Positions 1 to 7,203 of a DNA stretch of 7,556 nt are shown one piece after another. Both the position numbers and the translations under genes were made by a program. How positions within the stretch are numbered: position 1 is the first letter of the stretch; each line of letters starts with the position of its first letter. Source of the stretch: an uncultured Clostridia bacterium (GTDB taxonomy: Bacteria > Bacillota > Clostridia > Christensenellales > UBA1242); assembly GCA_937895935.1 (NCBI GenBank), contig CALBKX010000022.1, forward strand, positions 1 through 7,556. The letters run 5' to 3'. A model generated the notes under the pieces. The model had not been told where the DNA came from. It made no database searches and worked only from the letters and a program-made list of their open reading frames with translations.

Positions 1-31
1 GTCCGTCACTTGGTGGACTACCAGCGGAGTG
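1..31. repeat. Possible degenerate piece of the same repeat family at the left edge
   Basis: This G/C-richer stretch begins GTCCGTCACTTGGTGG, sharing TCCGTCA with the repeat at the right edge. It can fold as CACTTGGT (7-14) with ACCA (20-23) and AGTG (28-31), with a 4-nt bulge. It lies just downstream of the aconitase X operon and has no U-tract, so terminator function is not supported. The relation to the right-end repeat rests on seven bases and is tentative. Confidence 0.25.
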
Positions 32-59
32 TAAAGCGTAAGCAATCATTTACATCTAT

Positions 60-503
60 TTACATAATGCAAACTTCTCCATTTTCTCTGATTTCTAAAG
101 TATCACCTGTTTTCACTGAGTTTAAAAAATCTTCTCCTAATTTATCAATTGCAATGATTTTAGAATTTTCCCAATTTTTAGCTAAAATTATTCCACTGGC
201 TGCCAATGAATCAATTTCTTCACTGAAAAGCATAGCAGATGGATTTATCCCCATTGAACATATCGTTTGAATTACAAGCCCCCCTGTAGTTGAACCAATT
301 GTTTTAGGCAAACATAAAATTTTCCCTGTAATGTTCTTTTTGTAAATATCTGGATTGTTTTGATCACTTACAATAACTTTTTTAGCATTTTTTAATGCAC
401 TTTTTTGAAATGTAGCTAATGTATTTACACCTTGTTTGCTAACTACCGCCTCGCCAGTCAATTTCCCTCCAGCAATGACTCTTCCTTTAAAAACTTTAGT
501 CAT
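60..503 (-). CDS. Aconitase X small (swivel, DUF126) subunit
   Basis: 147-aa small subunit of a two-chain aconitase X. In this family the swivel domain closes over the active site of the large subunit, and the complex dehydrates a hydroxy acid (known members: cis-3-hydroxy-L-proline dehydratase and archaeal phosphomevalonate dehydratase). Visible family marks are the opening GRVIAGGKLTGEAVVS (residues 7-22), the ITGKILCLP strand (58-66), IGSTTGG (69-75) with Ser71 at the expected catalytic serine, a late alternating segment IDSLAASGIILA (97-108) and a TGDTLEI strand near the C-terminus. The stretch after residue 22 lacks the SFWGGVDP-type motif that I expect in typical members, so this is a divergent copy. 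The start is fixed by AAAGGAGATA (511-520) about 8 nt upstream, which touches the stop codon of the large-subunit gene, so translational coupling is likely. No terminator is seen in the remaining 59 bases before the window edge. Family assignment is firm; substrate is unknown. Confidence 0.86.
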   Translation of the reverse strand: MTKVFKGRVIAGGKLTGEAVVSKQGVNTLATFQKSALKNAKKVIVSDQNNPDIYKKNITGKILCLPKTIGSTTGGLVIQTICSMGINPSAMLFSEEIDSLAASGIILAKNWENSKIIAIDKLGEDFLNSVKTGDTLEIRENGEVCIM

Positions 504-519
504 AAAAATATATCTCCTT

Positions 520-1782
520 TTAACAAATTAAATTCAACATTTCTTCATCGATATAATATCTACTTGAAGAATACGTTCTTAATTTATTTGAACAAGTTGC
601 TATCCTGTGCTTTCCTGCAAGGGGATTATTTGTGTACATTAGTGGACAAATGCAAGATATTTTGACACCTGTTTTCCCCAACTCTTTAAAAAGTTCTGTT
701 TTTGAAAACTTTTCTCTCACTTGCGGACTTGTTGTTAAAATAGTTCTTACTTTAACACGTTTTCGCCCATTTGCTTTTAGTTTATCAATAATGTTATTTG
801 CCCAAGAAACAAGTTGTAAATATGATAAATGCGGACATCCAATAAATGCAAGTTCTGCTTTTTTATTTGGTTTTTTCCATAGCACTGGATAAGAATTTTT
901 AACTCTTTCCAACTCCGCATCATCAATCACATAAATTTTAGCATTATCTTTTATCAGTTTTTTACCAAACTTTACCGCTTCTGGTGTTAGATTTTCGATG
1001 TGATAAAGACCAACTGCGCCATTTGAGGCAGTCGCCGCACCAAAATCTTTTAAATATGATTTTGTTTTATCATCTAATTTATCGCCTAAAAATTTGTCTA
1101 GTCCAACAACATATGGAACATCTTCCATAACCTTTAAACCAATTGCACTACCTAAAACTTGTGCTTCTGGAATTGTGGATGTTTTAACTTCAATAATGTA
1201 GTCTGCTTTTCTGCCTTCATCTGTTAAAAGTCCAAATTCTGGCACTTTACCTAATATACAAGAAAAAATATCCAACATTCCACTATTTCTATTACATCTT
1301 GCACCCAACACAGAATTTGCATAGACAACAGCGGAACTTTCTGCCCAGCATAGAATATCTCCATATTTTGGAATATTGTTTACTTCATCTAAATAGCAAG
1401 TGCAAGTAAAGTCATTTTCGTTTCTAAGTCCTATTTTCTTTAATTGTTGCTCATAACGTTTTTGTTGGGAATACATTATTTTACTAAAAATTAATTTATT
1501 CAAAGGACTACATTTTACGTTTACATAGTCTATAGGGCGTGGGTCAACTGTAAATTTAACCTTACTTGTTATTCCTGCAGAAATAATTTCATCCATTATT
1601 CTGAAAAGTGGTTTAATAAGACCTATTCCAAATGACGTAACAAGATGCCCTTCGTGTGTGACTGGAATTAATTTTTTTGCACCAAAAACATCACCAAACT
1701 CAACAACGGTTTTCATTATTTTTGCCATTGTTTCGCCTTGGTCGCCGTCTAAAATTTTTTGCTCTTCTTGAGTTAATTTCAT
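520..1782 (-). CDS. Aconitase X catalytic (large, DUF521) subunit
   Basis: 420 aa, the usual length for the separate large subunit of aconitase X, a cytoplasmic Fe-S dehydratase. Signature blocks in order: TCTCYL (residues 126-131), WAESSAVVYANSVLGARCNR (146-165), GCPHLS (315-320), a Cys-rich SCICP (376-380) and TNNPLAGKH (384-392). Cys127, Cys316 and a cysteine of the 377/379 pair are the likeliest cluster ligands, judged by eye from their conserved surroundings. The family usually has Pro where this protein has Cys129, and there are additional cysteines (145, 163, 397, 420). Start Met1 is preceded by a purine-rich GGGGGAG (1787-1793) about 4 nt upstream, a slightly close ribosome binding site; no better start is apparent. 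The small subunit follows after 16 bp and a flavin ene-reductase lies 169 bp upstream on the same strand, so they are probably co-transcribed. A product unsaturated next to the carboxylate would fit reduction by that neighbour, but this is inference. No hydroxyproline or mevalonate genes are in view to fix the substrate. Confidence 0.93.
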   Translation of the reverse strand: MKLTQEEQKILDGDQGETMAKIMKTVVEFGDVFGAKKLIPVTHEGHLVTSFGIGLIKPLFRIMDEIISAGITSKVKFTVDPRPIDYVNVKCSPLNKLIFSKIMYSQQKRYEQQLKKIGLRNENDFTCTCYLDEVNNIPKYGDILCWAESSAVVYANSVLGARCNRNSGMLDIFSCILGKVPEFGLLTDEGRKADYIIEVKTSTIPEAQVLGSAIGLKVMEDVPYVVGLDKFLGDKLDDKTKSYLKDFGAATASNGAVGLYHIENLTPEAVKFGKKLIKDNAKIYVIDDAELERVKNSYPVLWKKPNKKAELAFIGCPHLSYLQLVSWANNIIDKLKANGRKRVKVRTILTTSPQVREKFSKTELFKELGKTGVKISCICPLMYTNNPLAGKHRIATCSNKLRTYSSSRYYIDEEMLNLIC

Positions 1783-1951
1783 TTTTCTCCCCCTTTTGTT
1801 TTTTAATTATTTTAAGAAATCGACAAACCACACCACAAAGTGGCTTATGTCAGAGTTGCCTATATTTAAAATACATCGCTTTTGTGGTTACCTTAGTCAC
1901 TTACTTTTATTGCAAGTTGCTAAACTTAATTAAAGTTTCAATTTTTTATGT
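1783..1951 (-). other. Structured 169-bp gap inside the operon, with competing hairpins
   Basis: The gap between the reductase stop and the aconitase X large subunit holds no ORF and no U-tailed terminator. An imperfect AAACTT/AAGTTT inverted repeat lies at 1922-1938. Further on, a small hairpin CCAC-AAA-GTGG (1833-1843) overlaps ACCACAAAG (1832-1840), which can instead pair with CTTTTGTGGT (1879-1888) with one bulged base. The two pairings exclude each other, as in an attenuator or leader switch. On the minus strand a weak promoter-like pair, TTGTGG then TAAAAT with an 18-nt spacer, lies just before the aconitase X gene. No known riboswitch consensus was recognised. Function is speculative. 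Confidence 0.3.
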
Positions 1952-4219
1952 TTAAATATCTCTACATCTTCTATATGCTGTTTTTACTGCAGTAAACACC
2001 TTGCCTTGTCTATTTGAGTCACCAACATTATATATTTCCTTTGCAACATTTAGGCTTTGCAATTTATAAAACAAATCGTTATTGGATGAAGTGCCAAATG
2101 CTATTATAGTAAAATCTGTTAAGAGTTCTTTAGTTTCATATTGATCTTTAATTTTTTTAGCAAGAGGGTTTTTTATATTTTCAGGTAGAATAGGTTGCCA
2201 AGTGTTGTATGGATTTGGTACTGTTTTTGAAACGTTTTGACTAATTATAACTTTGTCTTTTTCTATTTTTAATGTTTTTGTACAGTTGTACGCTTTTACT
2301 CCTTTTTGCTCTAAATAATGCAAAATATGTCCACAATTTGCTGTACAAGTGTGAGTCATAAAGTTTGGAGCAACATCAACTATGTTTACGTTTTTCCCAT
2401 ACTCATATGCAAGCATATATGCAAGTTCACAACCATTATCACCACCTCCAATAATTGTAATATTTTCAGCTTTTTTAATGAGTTTTGGATTATTATATAC
2501 ATCAACTGCATATGCGACATTTTTATTATCCACACCTTCAATTTTAACTTTATTTTGCTTTGAGCCAGTAGCAACCACTATGGCATCATATTTTTTTGAT
2601 TTTAACAATTGTTCATCTGCTTCTGTGTTTAAAAGCAAACTAAAGTTTTTGTTTTTTTCTAATGTATTTACTACATTTTCCAAATATTTTCTATAGTTCT
2701 CTATCTCGTATTTTATTTTTGCTTTACCAGCAGGTATCAACATACCGCCAATTTTATCCGTTTTTTCGTAAAGGTCAACTTTATGCCCTCGCTCAATCAA
2801 TGTTTTACTCGCAACCACTCCAGCAGGTCCAGCACCAATAACTGCAACCTTTTTCTTTTGAACAGCCTGTGGAATTTCTTTTGAAAACTCAAACTCAAAT
2901 GCTGTCCTTGGATTTACCGCACATTGAGGATGTCCGCCGTCAACAAATTCTTTAATACATGCCTCATGACAGCCAATGCAAGGGATGATTTCATCCACTT
3001 TTCCAGCATAAGCTTTGTTTACCCACTCTGGGTCAGCAAGAAGAGGACGAGCAAGCATAATCATATCACATTTTTCATCTCTTAAAGCCTTTTCTGCAAA
3101 GTCTGGATATCCAAGTTTACCTACTGCAACAATTGGGACATCGAGCCCAGCATTTGATTTTAGACCTATTTCTTTAAAATAGTCTTTAACTAGCTTACTT
3201 ACTTCCAAAAAGCAACCAGATGGCATACTTGCAGGAGGATGAGGCAACCACCAGTTGTCATAACAACCAAGGTCAACGTCAAACATATCTACACCTGCTT
3301 CCACTAAGTTTTTCATATAGGTTAAAGTTTCTTCCACTCTACGTTCTTTGCGGAACTTTTTTAAAGATTTAATTTTTGCCATTTTCTCGCCATAAGTCGC
3401 ATTGAGTGCAAGTGATAAATCTATTCTGTACATAATTGGATAATTATCACCAACTCTGTTTCTTATTTCTTTAACCATATCGATACCAAATGCTTGCCAA
3501 GACGAAAAATGTCCAATTTTTCTACGATTAAAGGCAGGGTTTGTGAGTTGCTCCATTAAATACCCCTCGTGGCCATGTAAATATACACCATCAATTAACG
3601 AAGCTTTTGCATCCGCCGAAGCTTGTCCTGCATTTTTAATAATTTTTCTTAGTTTGTGAGAAGACAAAGGTTTGCAAGGTATTTGAGGAATATAGTAATT
3701 AGGATTCCATGAAGCGGAAACTGGCAATTTTAGCGAGTTAACCAAGCACTGTGGATTACCTACTCTTCCAAGTCCAGCAGTTAATTGGATAAACACGGCA
3801 GCCCCGTTTGAATGACAAGCATAGGCTAAATCTCTCCAACCTGCAAGATTAGAACGGCTCCTATCTATTCTAGGGAAATAAGTTAAATTACCAAGTTCTG
3901 TTACACTAGGGTCAATTTTATGACTAACTGGAACCAAGCCTGTTGTAATTAAACCAACACCGCCTTTTGCACGTTCAGAAAAATATGCAATCATTTGATG
4001 ATTTGGTCTTCCACTTTCCTCACTCATACTAATGTTTCCCATTGGTCCCATAACAATTCTGTTTTTAAGTTTTAACCTGTTAACTTGAATAGGACTAAAT
4101 AAATTTGTGTATGGATAAAGTTTGTGAGTCATTTCAGGTGCATTTTCACTATTAAACCAATCTCCAAAATTTTTCATAATCTCATTTAAAACTTTTTCCT
4201 CTTTAATATTGTTTGCCAT
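1952..4219 (-). CDS. FMN/4Fe-4S/FAD ene-reductase of the 2,4-dienoyl-CoA reductase (old yellow enzyme) family
   Basis: 755-aa multidomain flavoprotein. Residues 1-35 are an N-terminal extension; 36-410 form the FMN TIM barrel (LKNRIVMGPMGNIS at 51-64, Gln145, Arg265, and HEGYLMEQ at 217-224 with Tyr220 matching the catalytic Tyr of E. coli FadH). The 4Fe-4S motif is C414-x2-C417-x3-C421-x11-C433, the spacing seen in FadH. The FAD/NAD(P)H part starts with VAVIGAGPAG (458-467), then ATGS (550-553) and a second nucleotide site IIGGGDNG (589-596). By eye, Tyr320 occupies the place of FadH His252. The family moves electrons from NAD(P)H via FAD and Fe-S to FMN and reduces C=C bonds of enoates, dienoyl-CoAs, cinnamates or steroids; the substrate here is unknown. 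Start is set by AAAGGAG (4228-4234) 8 nt upstream. It is the first gene of a probable operon with aconitase X, whose dehydrated product could be its substrate (inference). Confidence 0.95.
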   Translation of the reverse strand: MANNIKEEKVLNEIMKNFGDWFNSENAPEMTHKLYPYTNLFSPIQVNRLKLKNRIVMGPMGNISMSEESGRPNHQMIAYFSERAKGGVGLITTGLVPVSHKIDPSVTELGNLTYFPRIDRSRSNLAGWRDLAYACHSNGAAVFIQLTAGLGRVGNPQCLVNSLKLPVSASWNPNYYIPQIPCKPLSSHKLRKIIKNAGQASADAKASLIDGVYLHGHEGYLMEQLTNPAFNRRKIGHFSSWQAFGIDMVKEIRNRVGDNYPIMYRIDLSLALNATYGEKMAKIKSLKKFRKERRVEETLTYMKNLVEAGVDMFDVDLGCYDNWWLPHPPASMPSGCFLEVSKLVKDYFKEIGLKSNAGLDVPIVAVGKLGYPDFAEKALRDEKCDMIMLARPLLADPEWVNKAYAGKVDEIIPCIGCHEACIKEFVDGGHPQCAVNPRTAFEFEFSKEIPQAVQKKKVAVIGAGPAGVVASKTLIERGHKVDLYEKTDKIGGMLIPAGKAKIKYEIENYRKYLENVVNTLEKNKNFSLLLNTEADEQLLKSKKYDAIVVATGSKQNKVKIEGVDNKNVAYAVDVYNNPKLIKKAENITIIGGGDNGCELAYMLAYEYGKNVNIVDVAPNFMTHTCTANCGHILHYLEQKGVKAYNCTKTLKIEKDKVIISQNVSKTVPNPYNTWQPILPENIKNPLAKKIKDQYETKELLTDFTIIAFGTSSNNDLFYKLQSLNVAKEIYNVGDSNRQGKVFTAVKTAYRRCRDI

Positions 4220-4253
4220 AGATTTAGCTCCTTTAAAAATATTTTCTATTTTT

Positions 4254-4287
4254 AGTTTATCATAATAAAAAATAAAAATTAAAATAA
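4254..4287 (-). promoter_or_regulatory. Weak candidate promoter of the reductase/aconitase X operon
   Basis: A TATGAT box (4259-4264, minus strand) lies about 40 nt upstream of the reductase start, with a poor TTATTT at 17-nt spacing (4282-4287). The overlapping TAAACT (4254-4259) is an alternative -10. Both sit in an almost pure A/T stretch between the upstream gene's terminator and the operon, where a promoter is expected, but neither has a good -35 box, so the exact site is uncertain. Confidence 0.3.
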
Positions 4288-4377
4288 ATTAAGGGCAAAA
4301 TTAAATAAATTTTTTAAATTATTATGTTTTGAATATTTACAATATAATTTTTTCTACTATGTTTTTATAGAAAGCAT

Positions 4378-4412
4378 AAAAAATCACCAAGTATAAACTT
4401 GATGATTTTTTT
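4378..4412 (-). terminator. Intrinsic terminator of the surface-protein gene
   Basis: The arms at 4378-4392 and 4397-4411 form a 15-bp stem around the 4-nt loop TTAT. In minus-strand RNA all pairs form, with one U-G wobble, and the 3' side ends in six Us. It begins 12 nt after the stop codon of the 849-aa gene. On the plus strand the same position is an A-C mismatch, which favours function on the minus strand. It separates the surface-protein unit from the metabolic operon. Confidence 0.88.
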
Positions 4413-4423
4413 AATTTAATATT

Positions 4424-6973
4424 TTAATTTGCTGGTTTTGTCCAAACAATTGTATTGTCTGAAATTGTTACTAAATTACCGCTTTCGTCTATTTTATATG
4501 TTGTGTTACCAGAATCAACAGTTATAGTTTTGACTGTTGATGGAACTCCAATAATTGAAGTTAAAGTTTTTGGTAAATTTAATGTTTTTAATATTCCATT
4601 GTCTATACTGCCACTATATACTACTTTCACTCCTTCTGGTAATGTTAATGTTTCTTCTACATTTGGTGAAACCCAAATTATTTGTCCAGTAGATATACTA
4701 TATAGAACATCATTTTTAATTGCAACAGATGTGTTACCTGGTGCTACAGTCATGGTTTTGATTTTAGAAGGAATTGTTGTAGCAATATCCGTGAATTCTG
4801 CAGGAATAATAATTGATTCTCTTTGTGCAAACCATATTGCACGACCTTCGTAGCCTTCATCCAATCTATACACCACATCTCCATTTGATGCTAAAAACTT
4901 GCTTCCTGACTCAACATATACATGTTGATTTGTTGGTAATGACGAATCACTCAAATTGGATAAAGATTCTAACTCTTTTGGCAATGTTATTGTTTCTTTT
5001 CTTGATGTAATCCATAAAGGAGTTCCAGTACTTTTTTCATATAAAACATCTCCGTTTGATGCATATACTGTATTTTCTGGGTCTACATTAATTTCTGTAT
5101 AATCTACTGCATAACTACCAAAAGTGTATCTGCTTATTCCTTTGACTACTTCTTTAGGAATTGTAATTGATGATTTTACTAAAGAGCAGACTTGACTCAC
5201 TAGCGAACCATCTTGTATTCTATATATTACATCTCCATTTGAAGCTATAATCGTGTTTCCTGTTTCAACGGAAACATTTCTTACACTATAAGGAATATTA
5301 AAATATTGACTTTTAATTTCTTTTGGAATTATTATTGATTCTTTAGGCGAAACCCATACGTGAGTGCCACTCTGAGATTTATACAACACATCTCCATTTG
5401 ATGCATATACTGTATTTCCTGTTTCAACGGTAATATTAGTTACGGTACTAGGTATAATATTATCACGGAAATCTCCTGTTAAATTTTCTGGAATTATTAT
5501 TGATTCTTTAGGCGAAACCCATTGTGTATCATGATTATTTAAATCATACAACACATCTCCATTTGATGCATATACTGTATTTCCTGTTTCAACTGTTACT
5601 TTTTTAACAACTTCTGGATGAAACGCTTTATAATATATATATTCTATATCTTCAATTTCTTTAGGAATAACTATATTTTCTTTTTTTGAAATCCATATAG
5701 CTCTTTTGTTAGCTTTTTCATACAAGATATCTCCTGTTGAAGCATATGTAGAGTTTGTTTCGGAAACATAAATTTTTCCATCATATCCAGCGAATGGTCT
5801 ATTTTTTAATTCCCAAGGCAAACCTTCTATGTTTTCAGGTAAAGTAATTTCACCCCCTGATTTTCTAATACCCAAAATGTAAGCTTTATTTTTTGCTGTG
5901 TCAGGATAATAAACTATGCCATCAGATGTAGTTTTAAGTACACTTGGTTCATTCATATCAGTGTGAACTGCAAAGGTTTCTGAACTAACATAACTACTAA
6001 TATCCTTACCTGAATTATTGTAAATTTCGTATGCATAAATTTTATCTACTGTTGTAGACTTGAAAGTCTTTGGTAATACAATACTAGCAATTCTAAGTTT
6101 ACCATAATCATAATTGTCGTTATAAAAGTCACAATATTTTACACCCTCAGGCATAACAACTTTATAAGGACAAGTTTCACTAAGTTCGAAACTAACCCAA
6201 TCAACATATTTAAAATTTTTATCCTCTAAATAAACTGATGCAGGTATTTCCACTTCTTCATTTTTGTTAGGAGATAAATTTTTAGTCACGCTTAATTTAT
6301 TATAAGATTCAGAAGCATAGCTACTTTCAGAAATATTTCCATAATCAGTAACATATTTATGCATTTCTGACTTCTCAAAGTTAACACTCAAATTTAAATT
6401 TTGTTTACCTACTTCTTTCGTTTTATCTGTCACTGTTATTTTTAACACAAGGCTAGAAGTTGTTGGTGTTGTTGTTGTCATTTTATCCAAAACCACTTCC
6501 ATTACGGAGCCATCAATGGAAAGATTGGAATCAAGTTCTGTTGGCGCTGTAAAACTTGCTTTAACTGGGAATGATGAATAGTTAGAAATTTGCAATGTGA
6601 TTATTATTGACTTTATTTCTTCATCATTTCCTATGTTCATATCGTCAAAGTATATGTCACCAAATGTCCAAGCGTCTGAGCTTGTTAGATAGTTGTCGCC
6701 TGTTGTGAAACTGTCTGCCCAAGATACTGTGTTTCCACTGCCATCATTTGAGTAAGTTTTGTCACTAACTTGTGCGTAGTTTAGACTTTCAGAACGCATT
6801 GCATTTGAAATAGTGCCTACCACTTTAACCTTACAGTCATTGGCTTTAAAACTTACTGTACCATTTGTGGTGAGGCGTGCTTGTTTTGCTGAGTAAACAC
6901 CAAATGCTAGTGTTGCTAAGCATAGGCAAAGTGCCCCCATACTTAGCCAAAAGGAAAATTTTCTTTTACCCAT
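4424..6973 (-). CDS. Large repeat-containing secreted/surface protein with SipW/TasA-like signal segment
   Basis: 849 aa, not assignable to a named protein. Residues 1-7 are basic (MGKRKFS) and about 8-27 are hydrophobic, followed by GVYSAKQ and a polar strand, resembling the SipW-dependent signal segments of TasA/camelysin-type proteins. Residues about 45-200 are beta-rich (IKSIIITLQIS at 120-130, LVLKITV at 175-181) and could be a TasA-like sandwich. Residues 201-400 are beta-rich, with LRR_5/BspA-like pieces such as IASIVLPKTF (295-304). Residues 401-849 hold about eight repeats. No LPXTG motif, C-terminal membrane anchor or lipobox is seen, so the protein is either released or held by other means. 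Start is supported by AAAGGGG (6981-6987) 7 nt upstream. The gene stands alone between its own strong promoter (poly-G spacer) and its own terminator, so it is regulated apart from its neighbours. Adhesion, matrix or antigen-variation roles are inference. Confidence 0.9.
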   Translation of the reverse strand: MGKRKFSFWLSMGALCLCLATLAFGVYSAKQARLTTNGTVSFKANDCKVKVVGTISNAMRSESLNYAQVSDKTYSNDGSGNTVSWADSFTTGDNYLTSSDAWTFGDIYFDDMNIGNDEEIKSIIITLQISNYSSFPVKASFTAPTELDSNLSIDGSVMEVVLDKMTTTTPTTSSLVLKITVTDKTKEVGKQNLNLSVNFEKSEMHKYVTDYGNISESSYASESYNKLSVTKNLSPNKNEEVEIPASVYLEDKNFKYVDWVSFELSETCPYKVVMPEGVKYCDFYNDNYDYGKLRIASIVLPKTFKSTTVDKIYAYEIYNNSGKDISSYVSSETFAVHTDMNEPSVLKTTSDGIVYYPDTAKNKAYILGIRKSGGEITLPENIEGLPWELKNRPFAGYDGKIYVSETNSTYASTGDILYEKANKRAIWISKKENIVIPKEIEDIEYIYYKAFHPEVVKKVTVETGNTVYASNGDVLYDLNNHDTQWVSPKESIIIPENLTGDFRDNIIPSTVTNITVETGNTVYASNGDVLYKSQSGTHVWVSPKESIIIPKEIKSQYFNIPYSVRNVSVETGNTIIASNGDVIYRIQDGSLVSQVCSLVKSSITIPKEVVKGISRYTFGSYAVDYTEINVDPENTVYASNGDVLYEKSTGTPLWITSRKETITLPKELESLSNLSDSSLPTNQHVYVESGSKFLASNGDVVYRLDEGYEGRAIWFAQRESIIIPAEFTDIATTIPSKIKTMTVAPGNTSVAIKNDVLYSISTGQIIWVSPNVEETLTLPEGVKVVYSGSIDNGILKTLNLPKTLTSIIGVPSTVKTITVDSGNTTYKIDESGNLVTISDNTIVWTKPAN
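4427..5773 (-). repeat. Eight tandem ~55-60-aa repeats within the surface protein
   Basis: Repeat units start at residues 401, 459, 514, 567, 628, 685, 741 and 817, the last one shortened to 33 residues. The core reads V-x-V-E-x-GNTVYASNGDVLY, then 6-10 variable residues, W-[VI]-S-x-[KR]-E-S-I-I-I-P-K-E-[IL], then 13-35 spacer residues. Units 459 and 514 are the closest pair. In DNA, 5546-5593 and 5381-5428 are identical over 48 bp, and 5489-5522 and 5324-5357 are identical over 34 bp, both at an offset of exactly 165 bp (55 codons). The fourth unit (567) has its W-x-S-P part rewritten, and the two last units are the most diverged. The pattern suggests repeat growth by duplication. Confidence 0.9.
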
Positions 6974-7197
6974 TTTTTGTCCCCTTTTTGTTTTTATTTG
7001 GTAAGAAAATTAAATTTTTTTTAGAAAATTTATTTTTTAAAAAAATTAATTTTGTTGGTGGGTTTAAAGCATTATGTATTAATGCTTGTTTAATTTGATA
7101 AAAAATGTTTTAAATTGAAAAACCATTAAATGTGGAAATCTTAAATTTCTTTCAATTAATTTTCTCCAAGAAAAACAAAAAAATTTAATTTCCTTAC
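6974..7197 (-). other. Long 5' untranslated leader of the surface-protein gene
   Basis: About 224 nt separate the predicted transcription start (near 7197) from the start codon. Segments 7177-7197 and 7001-7021 are inverted repeats of 21 bp with one mismatch, which is a G-U pair in the minus-strand RNA; the outer arm begins at the predicted first nucleotide. Inside, a perfect 8-bp hairpin, AAGCATTA-5 nt-TAATGCTT, lies at 7067-7087 and is not followed by Us, so it is not a terminator. The long stem ends 12 nt before the ribosome binding site, leaving it exposed. No credible leader peptide was found. Confidence 0.6.
7001..7197. repeat. 21-bp inverted repeat pair, 155 bp apart
   Basis: Left arm 7001-7021 and right arm 7177-7197 are reverse complements except at one position. 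The likeliest role is an mRNA 5'-end stem. A recombinase-invertible segment is possible but less likely, because the promoter lies outside the pair. The arms are AT-rich, with runs of T/A that raise the chance level. Confidence 0.6.
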
Positions 7198-7203
7198 ACG
7201 GTC

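Noticed and set aside
10..892. Plus-strand open frames opposite the aconitase X genes
   Set aside because: They lie antisense to well-supported family genes, lack ribosome binding sites and show no recognisable protein features.
1677..1955. 92-codon plus-strand open frame crossing the operon gap
   Set aside because: It overlaps the aconitase X start antisense, has no ribosome binding site and reads as low-complexity sequence rich in Phe and Leu.
2318..2696. Open frames on both strands inside the reductase gene
   Set aside because: They are shadows of the FAD domain in other frames; the reductase frame is continuous and carries the conserved motifs.
4220..4377. Riboswitch upstream of the reductase
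   Set aside because: The region is almost pure A/T, the probable leader is only about 30 nt, and no known consensus or strong stem is present apart from the upstream gene's terminator.
4455..5010. Plus-strand open frames opposite the repeat array
   Set aside because: Antisense shadows produced by the regular repeat coding sequence.
5324..5593. CRISPR-like direct repeats
   Set aside because: The repeats are in-frame coding units 165 bp apart within one ORF, not short repeats with unique spacers.
6905..6973. Lipoprotein signal at Cys16 or Cys18 of the surface protein
   Set aside because: The residue before each Cys is Leu, not Gly/Ala/Ser, so a lipobox is not formed.
6877..7098. 73-codon plus-strand open frame over the signal peptide and leader
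   Set aside because: It is antisense to the start of the surface protein, has no ribosome binding site and is mostly Phe/Lys/Leu from AT-rich DNA.
7079..7126. 15-codon minus-strand leader peptide in the surface-protein leader
   Set aside because: There is no ribosome binding site before its ATG and no regulatory codon run.
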